The notes under the pieces: model-generated | The model's database searches: none | Seen by the model: the letters and a program-made list of their open reading frames with translations, nothing else | Told to the model about the DNA's origin: nothing | Translations under genes and position numbers: made by a program | In this document: piece after piece, positions 8,767-15,981 of the stretch | How the letters are laid out: each line of letters opens with the position of its first letter | Position numbering within the stretch: the first letter of the stretch is position 1 | From: an uncultured Bacteroidota bacterium | Lineage (GTDB): Bacteria > Bacteroidota > Bacteroidia > Chitinophagales > Chitinophagaceae | Assembly: GCA_903835145.1 (NCBI GenBank) | Contig: CAILMA010000616.1 | Span: 1-17,365, forward strand | Direction of reading: 5' to 3' | Length of the DNA stretch: 17,365 nt

Positions 8767-8803
8767 AAAAAAAATCCCGCTACTGAAGATCAGTGAGCGG
8801 GAA
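8767..8803 (-). terminator. Intrinsic terminator after the TlpA-like gene
   Basis: Read on the minus strand, TTCCCGCTCACTGA pairs with TCAGTAGCGGGA (one bulged base, short loop), followed by eight T residues (A-run 8767-8774 on the plus strand). It begins about 20 bp past the TlpA-like stop codon at 8825. It separates that gene from the photolyase gene on the same strand. Confidence 0.85.
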
Positions 8804-8824
8804 TATTTTAATGGTGAGCTACCG

Positions 8825-9319
8825 TTATTTTGCAGCAGCAAGTTCTTTTATCTTTTTGAACACTTCGGCTTCACCGCCTTCTTCATATCCAACGTGCTTG
8901 AAAACTATTTTACCGTTCTTGTCAACGATAATTGTATAGGGTACGTTCTGGAAATTAAGAGAGCGTTTCAGGTCTGAATTTGGATCGATATAAAAAGGGA
9001 AAGTCCAGCCCTGAGAAATACCGTAAGTACGGGCGATACCTTCAGCTTTAGACTCGTCTATAGAAACTGCAACATAATTGAAGTCAGCTTCTTTTTTCCA
9101 GGTTGGAAGGGCTGCGTTTATGTTTCTGATTTCTTTTTTGCAGGGAATACACCATGTAGCCCAAAAACTGATGACATTTACCTTGCCTTTTTCAACGATA
9201 TCATTAAAAGCAACTTTCTTGCCTGTATTGAGGTCTTTGATAGCAGTAGTAGGGAGTTCTTGTGCCTGAAGGCTGATTGCGAAGCAAAAACCTGCGACAC
9301 CTAAAAGTAATTTTCTCAT
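8825..9319 (-). CDS. Periplasmic TlpA/ResA-like thiol-disulfide oxidoreductase
   Basis: A 164-residue exported thioredoxin-fold protein. The N-terminus (MRKLLLGVAGFCFAISLQAQ) is a signal peptide with probable cleavage after residue 20, and no lipobox is seen. The core has SFWATWCIPCKKEI with the redox pair C57/C60 in a CIPC motif, and the cis-proline at P127 in NVPYT. YVAVSIDES and IVDKNGKIV are typical of the AhpC/TSA-TlpA branch. Such proteins reduce disulfides in the periplasm, for example in cytochrome c apoproteins or envelope proteins. The substrate here is unknown. It is divergent from the DUF6029-like outer-membrane protein gene (92 bp between starts), a pairing I recall from other Bacteroidota that suggests a shared envelope role. 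It has its own terminator downstream. Confidence 0.92.
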   Translation of the reverse strand: MRKLLLGVAGFCFAISLQAQELPTTAIKDLNTGKKVAFNDIVEKGKVNVISFWATWCIPCKKEIRNINAALPTWKKEADFNYVAVSIDESKAEGIARTYGISQGWTFPFYIDPNSDLKRSLNFQNVPYTIIVDKNGKIVFKHVGYEEGGEAEVFKKIKELAAAK

Positions 9320-9352
9320 AAATACTTGTTTTTATAGATTATAAGCGAAAAC

Positions 9353-9384
9353 TTTGCCAAAATTGTAATTTGCGTCTAAATTCG
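9353..9384 (+). promoter_or_regulatory. Candidate Bacteroidota promoter for the DUF6029-like gene
   Basis: TTTG at 9353-9356, a 20-bp spacer, and TAAATTCG at 9377-9384 match the -33 and -7 elements with one mismatch in the second (TTCG for TTTG). The expected transcript would start near 9391, about 20 nt before the ATG at 9412. It lies in the 92-bp divergent gap with the TlpA-like gene, whose own promoter I could not identify. Confidence 0.4.
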
Positions 9385-9411
9385 GAAAAAAATAACAAAT
9401 CAGCACAGTTA

Positions 9412-11004
9412 ATGAACAAAACTATCTTTTTATTCCTGTTAATCAGCCTTCCGGCACGTTTATTTGCACAAGGTACGCTATCGGGCGACCTACAAACGAA
9501 TGTAAATTTCTTCATGAAGGATTCCGCCATTGGGGCGGCCGGTAACCCACTTTATGACCATGCGCTTACAGGTAGCGAAACTTGGGTGAGTCTTAGGTAC
9601 AATACCAACGGATGGACGTTTAACATGAGGGCAGATATATTCAATAATTCAAACTTGTATAACCCTGCTCAGGCTTACACGGCTAATGGCATAGGGGCAT
9701 ATAGTATTACTAAAGAGATGAATGACCTCGCAATAACTGTTGGTTATATTTACGACCAGATTGGCAGCGGTATTCTTTTCCGGTCTTATGAGGACAGGGG
9801 ATTGCAGATAGACAACGCACTTGAGGGGATAGGCCTTAAGTACAAGCTTACAAAGAATATTTTTGTTAAGGGTTTTATGGGTCAGCAGAAAAATTTGTTT
9901 GACAAATACGGTCCCGTTATAAGAGGTTTAAATGCCGAGGGCGATTTTGGAGGAAAAAAATTGCATATAGTTCCGGGGATTGGCGTACTTAATCGCACCA
10001 TTGATGATGCATCAATGACAGGAATAGCGGCAAGAATAAACGGGCAGGATGTATCTACCCGTTTTAATCCGCGTTGGAATGTCTATGCGTTTACTGCCTA
10101 CAACACACTTACCTACAAAAGCCTTACCTGGTACATGGAAGGTGCTTATAAGACTCATGAGGCGATTGCAAATGCTGACAACATTCTTGTTGATGTACCC
10201 GGCAACGTGGAATACACCACAATAAGCTATGGCAAAAAGGGCCTCGCGATAAACCTGGCTGCAAAACGCACCGAGAATTTTGTGATGCGCACTTCCCCTA
10301 ATGATATATTACTCAATAGCGGAATGTTGAACTGGCAGCCCGTAGTAGCGGTGATAAGGCCGGAGCGCCTTATGTCGCGTTACACACCGGCATCTCAGGA
10401 TCTTTCTGAAATGGCTGCCAATCTGAACGTTTTTTATTCTCCAAGTGAAGTAACGAATCTGGTAGGTTCTTATACTTACATCAATCAGCTCAATAATGTA
10501 GAATTGTACAGAGAAGGCTATGTAGAAGTTAACTATACTGGTAACAAAAATTGGGTAATACAAGGTGGTTTGCAGTATATGGAATACAACCAGAAAGTGT
10601 ATCAGGTTAGCTTCCCAACAGGGCAGCCAATGATTTATGGTATTACCCCATTCACTGAAATCACCTACAAAGTCAACGATACAAAATCAGTTCGGTTTGA
10701 AGCACAATATATGAATACGAAACAGGATTTCGGCAGCTGGATGTTTGTTTTGCTGGAATACAACGTTGCCCCTAAGTTTTCCATTTCGGCATCGGATATG
10801 TACAATATTGACCCTAACTACAACAACTCGCTTGTTACCAAAGCTAATCACTATTACAGCGTATACGGCGCCTTTACAAAGGGCCCGCACAGGCTTTCAC
10901 TCGCCTATGTAAAACAAGTTGCTGGCATTAACTGTTCTGGTGGTGTGTGTCGGTATGAGCCGGCGTTCAGCGGGGTAAGAACAACCCTTACAACCAGCTT
11001 TTAG
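9412..11004 (+). CDS. DUF6029-like outer-membrane beta-barrel protein
   Basis: The protein has 530 residues from the ATG at 9412. An in-frame TTG at 9370 would add 14 residues ahead of the signal peptide and is unlikely. MNKTIFLFLLISLPARLFAQ is a signal peptide. The mature protein starts with GTLSGDLQTNVNFF, and alternating aromatic/polar strands run to the end (WVSLRYNTNGWTFNMRADIF, and so on), closing with TTLTTSF, so a terminal Phe as in beta-barrel outer-membrane proteins. I recognise the pattern as the Bacteroidota DUF6029 family, whose function is not established. A GYIYDQIGSGILFRSYEDRGLQIDN-type stretch (near 105-130) looks like the conserved core. Two cysteines near the C-terminus (CSGGVC) could be redox active or disulfide bonded, which may relate to the divergent thioredoxin. 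The family name is from memory of its features and was not searched. Confidence 0.75.
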   Translation: MNKTIFLFLLISLPARLFAQGTLSGDLQTNVNFFMKDSAIGAAGNPLYDHALTGSETWVSLRYNTNGWTFNMRADIFNNSNLYNPAQAYTANGIGAYSITKEMNDLAITVGYIYDQIGSGILFRSYEDRGLQIDNALEGIGLKYKLTKNIFVKGFMGQQKNLFDKYGPVIRGLNAEGDFGGKKLHIVPGIGVLNRTIDDASMTGIAARINGQDVSTRFNPRWNVYAFTAYNTLTYKSLTWYMEGAYKTHEAIANADNILVDVPGNVEYTTISYGKKGLAINLAAKRTENFVMRTSPNDILLNSGMLNWQPVVAVIRPERLMSRYTPASQDLSEMAANLNVFYSPSEVTNLVGSYTYINQLNNVELYREGYVEVNYTGNKNWVIQGGLQYMEYNQKVYQVSFPTGQPMIYGITPFTEITYKVNDTKSVRFEAQYMNTKQDFGSWMFVLLEYNVAPKFSISASDMYNIDPNYNNSLVTKANHYYSVYGAFTKGPHRLSLAYVKQVAGINCSGGVCRYEPAFSGVRTTLTTSF

Positions 11005-11006
11005 GC

Positions 11007-11105
11007 ATTAGTCGGTGAAGCGGAATGGAGGCATAGGCCACCTTTCAATAAATGTTTATTTTATCAGGAACCTCACGCACTGCCGGAGGCCAAATACCGA
11101 CTAAT
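11007..11105. repeat. 10-bp inverted repeat framing the intergenic region
   Basis: ATTAGTCGGT (11007-11016) and ACCGACTAAT (11096-11105) are perfect inverted copies. They start 2 bp after one stop codon and end 4 bp before the next start codon, so they bracket almost the whole 105-bp gap between the two outer-membrane protein genes. Inside is an AT-rich near-palindrome (AATAAATGTTTATT, about 11047-11060) and GC-rich stretches able to pair. No target-site duplication flanks the pair. It may be an RNA structure in the leader of the DUF5916-like gene, or chance. Confidence 0.6.
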
Positions 11106-11109
11106 CAAT

Positions 11110-13542
11110 ATGCTCGCTCGGAATTGTCGAAATTTACTGCTCCTGATTGTTGCACAATTTGTTGCAGTAGCTGGGCTGTCTCAGGCAGTAAAGAAAGGCA
11201 TGGTTGCGGGTAGAATAAGTGAGGCCATAACGGTTGATGGTAAACTGGATGAATCAGCTTGGAAAAAGGCCGATAAAGCGACTGCCTTCATCCAAAACAC
11301 GCCTTATCCAGGCGTCAATTCGGAATTGCCGACCGAGGTTAGTATTTTGTATGATGATAATGCAGTCTATATCGGCGCAGTCATGTACGACCCGCATCCT
11401 GATAGCATATTGAAGCAGCTTACCCCCCGCGATACGTATGACGGCAGCAACACCGATGCATTTGGCGTTATTTTTGATACCTATGACGATTCGCAAAACG
11501 GATTTGCGTTTGCCGTAACTGCTGCTGATGTACAAGCCGATGCAAAGGTGAAATTCGACGGATTTGACTACAGCTGGAATGCAGCTTGGTACAGCAAGAT
11601 TGCTATTACCGCTGAAGGTTGGAGTGTAGAAATTAAGATACCTTATTCGGCACTTCGCTTCCCAAAAATTGCCCAGCAACTGTGGGGCGTGAATTTCTTT
11701 AGGACCATTCGAAGAACAAGGGAAAAATCATTTTGGAGCCCTGTGTTGCCGGGTATTTCAAACATTCTTAGCCAGTCCGGTGTGTTGAATGGCGTACATG
11801 ATATTGTTTCGCCTATCCGGTTGGCTTTGCTGCCTTATATATCTGCATATGGACAAAATAATGCCGGTGTTAACAGTAAGGTGATTGACGGAGGCATGGA
11901 TATTAAGTATGGCATCAATGAAAGTTTTACATTGGATATGACACTGGTGCCTGATTTTGGACAGACGCTCTATGATAATCAGGTGCTTAACCTTTCGCCG
12001 GTAGAAGTGCGTTACGACGATCGTCGTTATTTTTTTACCGAAGGGGTCGATTTGTTTAATAAAGACGACTTGTTTTATTCCCGCCGCGTAGGGGGCACAC
12101 CGGTCAATTATTCTGTGGCTGCCGATTCTCTGCATACTAACGAGGTGGTGAGTCAAAACCCTTCAACAACCAAATTGTACAATGCCTTGAAAGTATCTGG
12201 CAGAACCACAGGCAACCTTGGTGTAGGTTTTTTTAACGCAGTTTCTGCACCGGCTTTCGCAACTATCAGAGACACAATAACAGGGCAGGAGCGCCAGTTG
12301 CAAACCGCTCCCCTTACCAATTACAACGTATTTGTGCTCGATCAGGCGCTTAAAAACAACTCTTACATAAGCCTCATCAACACCAATGTGACCCGTAAAG
12401 ACAACAGTTACAATGCCGATGTAACTGGGTTGCTGTACCGTTTCGCCAACAAAGCGAACAGCTATGCAACTGACGGTTCGCTTGATGTGAGCCAGTTATA
12501 TACTGCGCCAAAAGCAGATATTGGCTACCGTTACTACCTCGATTTCGGAAAAATTAAAGGCAACTATCTCTGGACGCTGAAGGCAACCTCCATCAGCGAT
12601 AATTTCAATCCTAATGACCTCGGGTACCTTGCCAGGAACAATATCTCCACTTATTCCCTCACCCAGTCTTATAATTTTTATAAACCAACCGAGTATTTCA
12701 ACTCTGATAACAACAACTTTTACATCACTTACAACCGAGTTTTTCACCCCGATGTATTCCAGTCGCTGAACATCAGCGGCTCGCACTATGCAGTACTGCG
12801 AAGCTATTTATTTGTTGAGGCTTACTGGATTATTCAGCCTATGGAGACCAATGATTACTACGAGCCGCGCACACCGGGGAGGGTATATTTGTATCCAAGA
12901 TATTATGAGCCGGGATGGATTTTTTCATCTGACTACCGAAAGAAATTTGCACTGGATGGGGAGCTTAATACACAACAGTTTGAATCCAAAGGCAGGAAAA
13001 CATTGTATTGGTCTCTGACTCCGCGGTATAGGTTTAACGACAAACTATCTCTGATTTATTCGTTCCAATCGTCTGTAAATTATAACGACATCGGTTTTGT
13101 TGCAAATGGGGTAGTAAGCACCGATTCTATTTATTTCGGTAAGCGCAAGGTGAATACAATCACCAATACGCTTACGGCAGCATACATTTTTACGAGTACA
13201 ATGTCGCTATCGCTTAATGCGAGGCATTACTGGTCGCAGGCTAATTACTCGGAGTATAGTTACTTACAAAATGATGGAAACCTGCTCACATTGCCATGGT
13301 ACACGGAAAATCATGATGTGAACTTTAATTCGTTCAATGTTTATGCAAATCTGGTGTGGCAATTCAGGCCGGGTAGCGAACTAAGTGCAGTTTATCAAAA
13401 CAGCATCTCCAGTAGCGGACAGAATATCCTTACCAATTATTTCGATGATGTGAACCAAACACTACAATCGCCACAAAACAACAGCATTTCTTTGAAAGTG
13501 ATTTATTACCTGGACTACCTCTCGCTCAAACGCAAGATTTAG
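11110..13542 (+). CDS. DUF5916-like protein with CBM9-like N-terminal domain
   Basis: An 810-residue exported protein. A signal peptide covers about residues 1-25 (hydrophobic LLLLIVAQFVAVAGLSQ). Residues about 36-215 form a CBM9-like domain (ITVDGKLDESAWKKADKA, VSILYDDNAVYIGAVMYDP, DAFGVIFDTYDDSQNGFAF, WSVEIKIPYSALRF). The remainder, about 216-810, is the DUF5916 region. It has RYDDRRYFFTEGVDLF near 299-314 and many alternating aromatic strands, and probably folds as an outer-membrane beta-barrel. Family members are widespread in Bacteroidota and often sit near carbohydrate or peptide-processing genes, but no biochemical role is established. The ATG at 11110 gives the full signal peptide. 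It lies 105 bp after the DUF6029-like gene in the same direction and could be co-transcribed, since no T-run terminator is seen between them. It converges on the small RHH gene with 4 bp between stop codons. Confidence 0.88.
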   Translation: MLARNCRNLLLLIVAQFVAVAGLSQAVKKGMVAGRISEAITVDGKLDESAWKKADKATAFIQNTPYPGVNSELPTEVSILYDDNAVYIGAVMYDPHPDSILKQLTPRDTYDGSNTDAFGVIFDTYDDSQNGFAFAVTAADVQADAKVKFDGFDYSWNAAWYSKIAITAEGWSVEIKIPYSALRFPKIAQQLWGVNFFRTIRRTREKSFWSPVLPGISNILSQSGVLNGVHDIVSPIRLALLPYISAYGQNNAGVNSKVIDGGMDIKYGINESFTLDMTLVPDFGQTLYDNQVLNLSPVEVRYDDRRYFFTEGVDLFNKDDLFYSRRVGGTPVNYSVAADSLHTNEVVSQNPSTTKLYNALKVSGRTTGNLGVGFFNAVSAPAFATIRDTITGQERQLQTAPLTNYNVFVLDQALKNNSYISLINTNVTRKDNSYNADVTGLLYRFANKANSYATDGSLDVSQLYTAPKADIGYRYYLDFGKIKGNYLWTLKATSISDNFNPNDLGYLARNNISTYSLTQSYNFYKPTEYFNSDNNNFYITYNRVFHPDVFQSLNISGSHYAVLRSYLFVEAYWIIQPMETNDYYEPRTPGRVYLYPRYYEPGWIFSSDYRKKFALDGELNTQQFESKGRKTLYWSLTPRYRFNDKLSLIYSFQSSVNYNDIGFVANGVVSTDSIYFGKRKVNTITNTLTAAYIFTSTMSLSLNARHYWSQANYSEYSYLQNDGNLLTLPWYTENHDVNFNSFNVYANLVWQFRPGSELSAVYQNSISSSGQNILTNYFDDVNQTLQSPQNNSISLKVIYYLDYLSLKRKI

Positions 13543-13546
13543 TTTG

Positions 13547-13735
13547 TCAGGTCTCTTTATTCGTTTTGTCTTCGTTTGCTTTTGGTTTCTTTTTCCGGCC
13601 TGCTTCAGTTAGTGCTTTGTCTATAATCCATTCCAACTGGCCATTTGCGCTGCGAAATTCATCCGAAGCCCATTTCTCCAGTGCTTTAAACACATCTTCA
13701 TCAATTCTCAGAACAAAACTTTTCTTTGCGCTCAA
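13547..13735 (-). CDS. Small Arc/CopG-like ribbon-helix-helix DNA-binding protein
   Basis: A 62-residue protein. KKSFVLRID (about 4-12) is the N-terminal beta strand that inserts into the DNA major groove in dimeric RHH proteins. EDVFKALEKWASDEF (13-27) is helix A, and SANGQLEWIIDKALTEAGR (29-47) is helix B with the usual helix-turn. A Lys-rich tail (48-62) follows. The start must be TTG at 13735: the frame has a TAG only two codons upstream and no ATG or GTG, and starting later would remove the DNA-binding strand. It lies 137 bp downstream of the SPFH gene on the same strand, an arrangement I recall from other Bacteroidota (SPFH protein plus Arc-family protein). A regulatory link is plausible but unproven. 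No good promoter is seen immediately upstream. Confidence 0.82.
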   Translation of the reverse strand: MSAKKSFVLRIDEDVFKALEKWASDEFRSANGQLEWIIDKALTEAGRKKKPKANEDKTNKET

Positions 13736-13808
13736 GGTAACCTAATTTCTTATGTTATTTAAATATGCATTCGTCGTTGCCGTATTCGGGGTTTGTTTCT
13801 AAAGGCTT

Positions 13809-13846
13809 AAAACATAGCTTCGGCAAGCGGGCCAAAGCTATGTTTT
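13809..13846. terminator. Long hairpin between SPFH and RHH genes, likely terminator or attenuator
   Basis: AAAACATAGCTT (13809-13820) pairs perfectly with AAGCTATGTTTT (13835-13846). Inside, GGC and GCC can extend the stem around a short loop. Read on the minus strand it lies 26 bp past the SPFH stop codon, and the T-run is the TTTT that ends the stem, so it could stop or reduce transcription into the RHH gene. It is nearly symmetric and could act on either strand. Confidence 0.65.
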
Positions 13847-13872
13847 CATTTTATACCCGGAATTCAGGCTGT

Positions 13873-14742
13873 TTATTGATATATAGTACCAGTATTCAAC
13901 ACTGGCTGGGCGGCTTTTTCGCCACACAACACCACCATAAGGTTGCAGACCATGTTAGCTTTTTTATCTTCGTCAAGCTCCACAATGTTCTTCTTGCTCA
14001 GCTGCTCGAGTGCCATTTCCACCATGCCTACTGCGCCTTCTACTATTTTATAACGTGCAGCTACTATTGCGGTAGCCTGCTGGCGTTGCAGCATAGCGCC
14101 GGCAATTTCCGGTGCATAGGCAAGGTGGCTTATACGAGACTCCAATACAGTAATACCAGCGTTGGTAAGCCTGTCGTTAAGTTCTTTTTCCAGCAATTCA
14201 TTCACCTTGGTGCCACCTTCGCGAAGTGTAATTGCTGCATGTTCGTCTTCAATATTATCATAAGCAAAGCTGGTTGTAAGGTTACGAAGGGCTGCTTCGC
14301 TCTGGTTTTTTACATACACCACATAGTCGGCAATTTCATAAGAAGCTTTGTAAGTATTTGTTACTTGCCAAACCACCACTGCTGCGATCTCAACTGGATT
14401 TCCCATTTTGTCATTAACCTTCAGGGTAGGAATGGCCAGGTTGTTGGCGCGCTGAGATAGTTTAGTAGCCGTGTAGAATGGATTAACAAAGAAAATACCA
14501 TTGTCTACTACTGTTCCCGAATATTTCCCAAAAAGATTGAGAATACTCGCCTGGTTGGGTTGTACTATGAGTAGTCCCTTCCATATCAGCCCACAGGCGA
14601 TAAGGCTAAGTGTGCCCGTTATGCCAAGTACCGCACTGTCGTTCACCGCTGCTATGGCGAATGATAAGATACTAACACCCAGTAAAACTACTGATAATCC
14701 CATGGCTGCGTAGCCGTTCGTTGGTTTGATGATTTTTTCCAT
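13873..14742 (-). CDS. SPFH/band-7 domain membrane protein
   Basis: The protein has 289 residues. Two membrane segments lie near the N-terminus (about 12-32 and 37-55, with only AAVNDS between them). The SPFH (stomatin/prohibitin/flotillin/HflK-C) domain follows from about residue 58: IVQPNQASILNLFGKYSGTV, then GIFFVNPFY, IPTLKVNDKMGNPVEIAAVVVWQV, VVYVKNQSEAALRN and a helical C-terminal part with NDRLTNAGITVLESRISHLAYAPEIAGAM. Such proteins form oligomers at the membrane and scaffold proteases or microdomains. It lacks the long coiled-coil tail of flotillins. The downstream RHH gene is a probable conserved neighbour. A strong promoter with an 11-bp tandem repeat sits just upstream. The partner of this protein is unknown. 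Confidence 0.93.
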   Translation of the reverse strand: MEKIIKPTNGYAAMGLSVVLLGVSILSFAIAAVNDSAVLGITGTLSLIACGLIWKGLLIVQPNQASILNLFGKYSGTVVDNGIFFVNPFYTATKLSQRANNLAIPTLKVNDKMGNPVEIAAVVVWQVTNTYKASYEIADYVVYVKNQSEAALRNLTTSFAYDNIEDEHAAITLREGGTKVNELLEKELNDRLTNAGITVLESRISHLAYAPEIAGAMLQRQQATAIVAARYKIVEGAVGMVEMALEQLSKKNIVELDEDKKANMVCNLMVVLCGEKAAQPVLNTGTIYQ

Positions 14743-14747
14743 AATTA

Positions 14748-14771
14748 TCGTTTTGATATCGTTTTGATATC
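14748..14771. repeat. Tandem 11-bp repeat at the SPFH transcription start
   Basis: The unit TCGTTTTGATA occurs twice head to tail (14748-14758 and 14759-14769) and continues with TC. On the minus strand this reads GATATCAAAACGATATCAAAACGA, just before the SPFH start codon. Each unit overlaps the palindrome GATATC. The 11-bp period is one helical turn, so two protein subunits would lie on the same DNA face. It overlaps the predicted transcription start (about 14766) and leader, the position expected of a repressor operator. Confidence 0.7.
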
Positions 14772-14772
14772 A

Positions 14773-14802
14773 CAAAGATATGGCCATTTTTTGAATTGCA
14801 AA
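14773..14802 (-). promoter_or_regulatory. Promoter of the SPFH gene (Bacteroidota consensus)
   Basis: On the minus strand, TTTG (14802-14799) stands 18 bp before TATCTTTG (14780-14773), a perfect TAnnTTTG -7 element. The predicted start is near 14766, giving a leader of about 24 nt before the ATG at 14742. It is the best promoter match in the window and supports Bacteroidota ancestry. Confidence 0.72.
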
Positions 14803-14863
14803 ATATTTTCAGAAAAATTTCAACTTTTCTAAGTTGTCATGTTTTTGCAGTGACTGTTGTATT

Positions 14864-14920
14864 TTGATGATTGGCATCGGGTTTGTTTAAAAAATCCGTA
14901 CTATTGGATTGATGATTGGC
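14864..14920 (+). promoter_or_regulatory. Duplicated start region with 7-codon leader ORF before mnmH
   Basis: TTGATGATTGGC occurs exactly at 14864-14875 and 14909-14920. The second copy holds the mnmH start (ATG 14912). The first gives an ATG at 14867 followed by ATT GGC ATC GGG TTT GTT TAA (stop 14888-14890), a possible leader peptide, MIGIGFV. The copies are 45 bp apart. It might be a duplication trace or a translated leader, and nothing proves it is expressed. Confidence 0.4.
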
Positions 14921-15979
14921 TGTATTGACATTGATGAATTCCTCACTCGTTCTGCTGGTAGCTTGCTGCTTGATGTACGTAGCCCCGGTGAGTTTGCTCA
15001 CGCCCATATACCGGGCGCAGTGCATTTTCCGCTGTTCACTGACGAAGAGCGAAAAGTAGTAGGGACTGCTTACAAGCAGCAGAGCAGGGAAGAAGCGATA
15101 AAAATAGGGCTCGACTATTTCGGTGTAAAAATGAGGCCGATGGTGGAAGAAGTGGAACGTTTGTTACAGGAGCGATCGCTGGATAAACAACAACATTCAG
15201 TGCTGGTGCATTGCTGGCGCGGAGGAATGAGGAGCGCAGGCGTCGCATGGCTGCTTGATTTGTACGGTTTCAAAGTCTGTACCTTGAAAGGTGGTTATAA
15301 AGCCTTTCGAAACTGGGCGCTTAGCCAATTTGAACTGCCTTACAATTTGCGCGTTCTTGGCGGTTATACTGGATCTGGTAAGACCGTTATCCTTGAGGAA
15401 TTGCGGCGGGCTAATGAGCAAGTTATTGATTTGGAAGAAATTGCACAACACCGTGGGTCTGCGTTTGGCGGGATTGGGAAACAACAACCAACACAGGAGC
15501 AGTTTGAGAATGATTTGGCACTTCAGCTTACCCGGCTCAACCCCGGTAAGGTAATATGGATAGAAGATGAAAGCCAGCGGATAGGCCAGTTGCAGCTGCC
15601 TGGAGCGTTATGGAAAAATATGCAGTCAGCAGCCTCGGTTTTTATTGAAATACCCTTCGATGAAAGGCTCGATTACATAACAAATGAATATGGAACCCTG
15701 CCCCTTCCAGAACTGGAAGCAAGTATCCTCAGAATCAAAAAGAAGCTTGGGGGATTGGAAACCAAGAATGCAATTCACTGCTTGCATGACGGTGATTTGG
15801 CTGGGTGTTTCGGCATTTTGTTGCGGTATTATGACAAATGTTACGCGAAGGGATTGAATGCACGGGAACGCTCGGGACTTCAGATTAAAAAAATAAAGTG
15901 CAGCAATGTGCACGCAGGTGTAAATTGCATGACAATAATAGAAAACTACCAGCTGCAACCAGCTGCCACCACCAAATAA
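14912..15979 (+). CDS. mnmH: tRNA 2-selenouridine synthase (MnmH/SelU)
   Basis: This enzyme replaces the sulfur of 2-thiouridine at wobble position 34 of certain tRNAs with selenium, using selenophosphate from SelD and, in the known enzyme, a geranylated intermediate. The 355 residues begin with a rhodanese domain (LLLDVRSPGEFAHAHIPGAVHFPL near 18-41), with the catalytic cysteine at about 101 in VHCWRGGMRSAG. Then comes a P-loop domain, GGYTGSGKT (about 150-158), followed by VIDLEEIAQHRGSAFGGIG and WIEDESQRIG. The length is typical of the family. The chosen start is ATG at 14912, one codon after an in-frame TTG at 14909. It precedes selD by only 2 bp, so the two form one selenium operon. It is divergent from the SPFH gene. 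Confidence 0.96.
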   Translation: MIGCIDIDEFLTRSAGSLLLDVRSPGEFAHAHIPGAVHFPLFTDEERKVVGTAYKQQSREEAIKIGLDYFGVKMRPMVEEVERLLQERSLDKQQHSVLVHCWRGGMRSAGVAWLLDLYGFKVCTLKGGYKAFRNWALSQFELPYNLRVLGGYTGSGKTVILEELRRANEQVIDLEEIAQHRGSAFGGIGKQQPTQEQFENDLALQLTRLNPGKVIWIEDESQRIGQLQLPGALWKNMQSAASVFIEIPFDERLDYITNEYGTLPLPELEASILRIKKKLGGLETKNAIHCLHDGDLAGCFGILLRYYDKCYAKGLNARERSGLQIKKIKCSNVHAGVNCMTIIENYQLQPAATTK

Positions 15980-15981
15980 CT

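Noticed and set aside
8750..8977. Plus-strand open frame of 75 codons between photolyase and TlpA-like genes
   Set aside because: It runs through the terminator hairpin and then antisense through the TlpA-like 3' end. No family features are seen.
11007..11105. Possible miniature transposable element with 10-bp terminal inverted repeats
   Set aside because: No target-site duplication flanks the repeats, the unit fits exactly between two genes, and no second copy exists in the window.
13765..14460. Plus-strand open frame of 231 codons opposite the SPFH gene
   Set aside because: Antisense shadow of a clear SPFH coding sequence. It crosses the intergenic hairpin, and its Cys/His-rich translation resembles no family.
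14821..14836. Small hairpin CAACTT-TTCT-AAGTTG between the divergent SPFH and mnmH genes
   Set aside because: Six AT-rich pairs in an AT-rich intergenic region are expected by chance, and no function is suggested by position.
15898..15981. GTG start for selD giving a 28-residue N-terminal extension
   Set aside because: The extension overlaps mnmH, has no family resemblance, and the ATG at 15982 gives the usual distance to the GCGCK active site.
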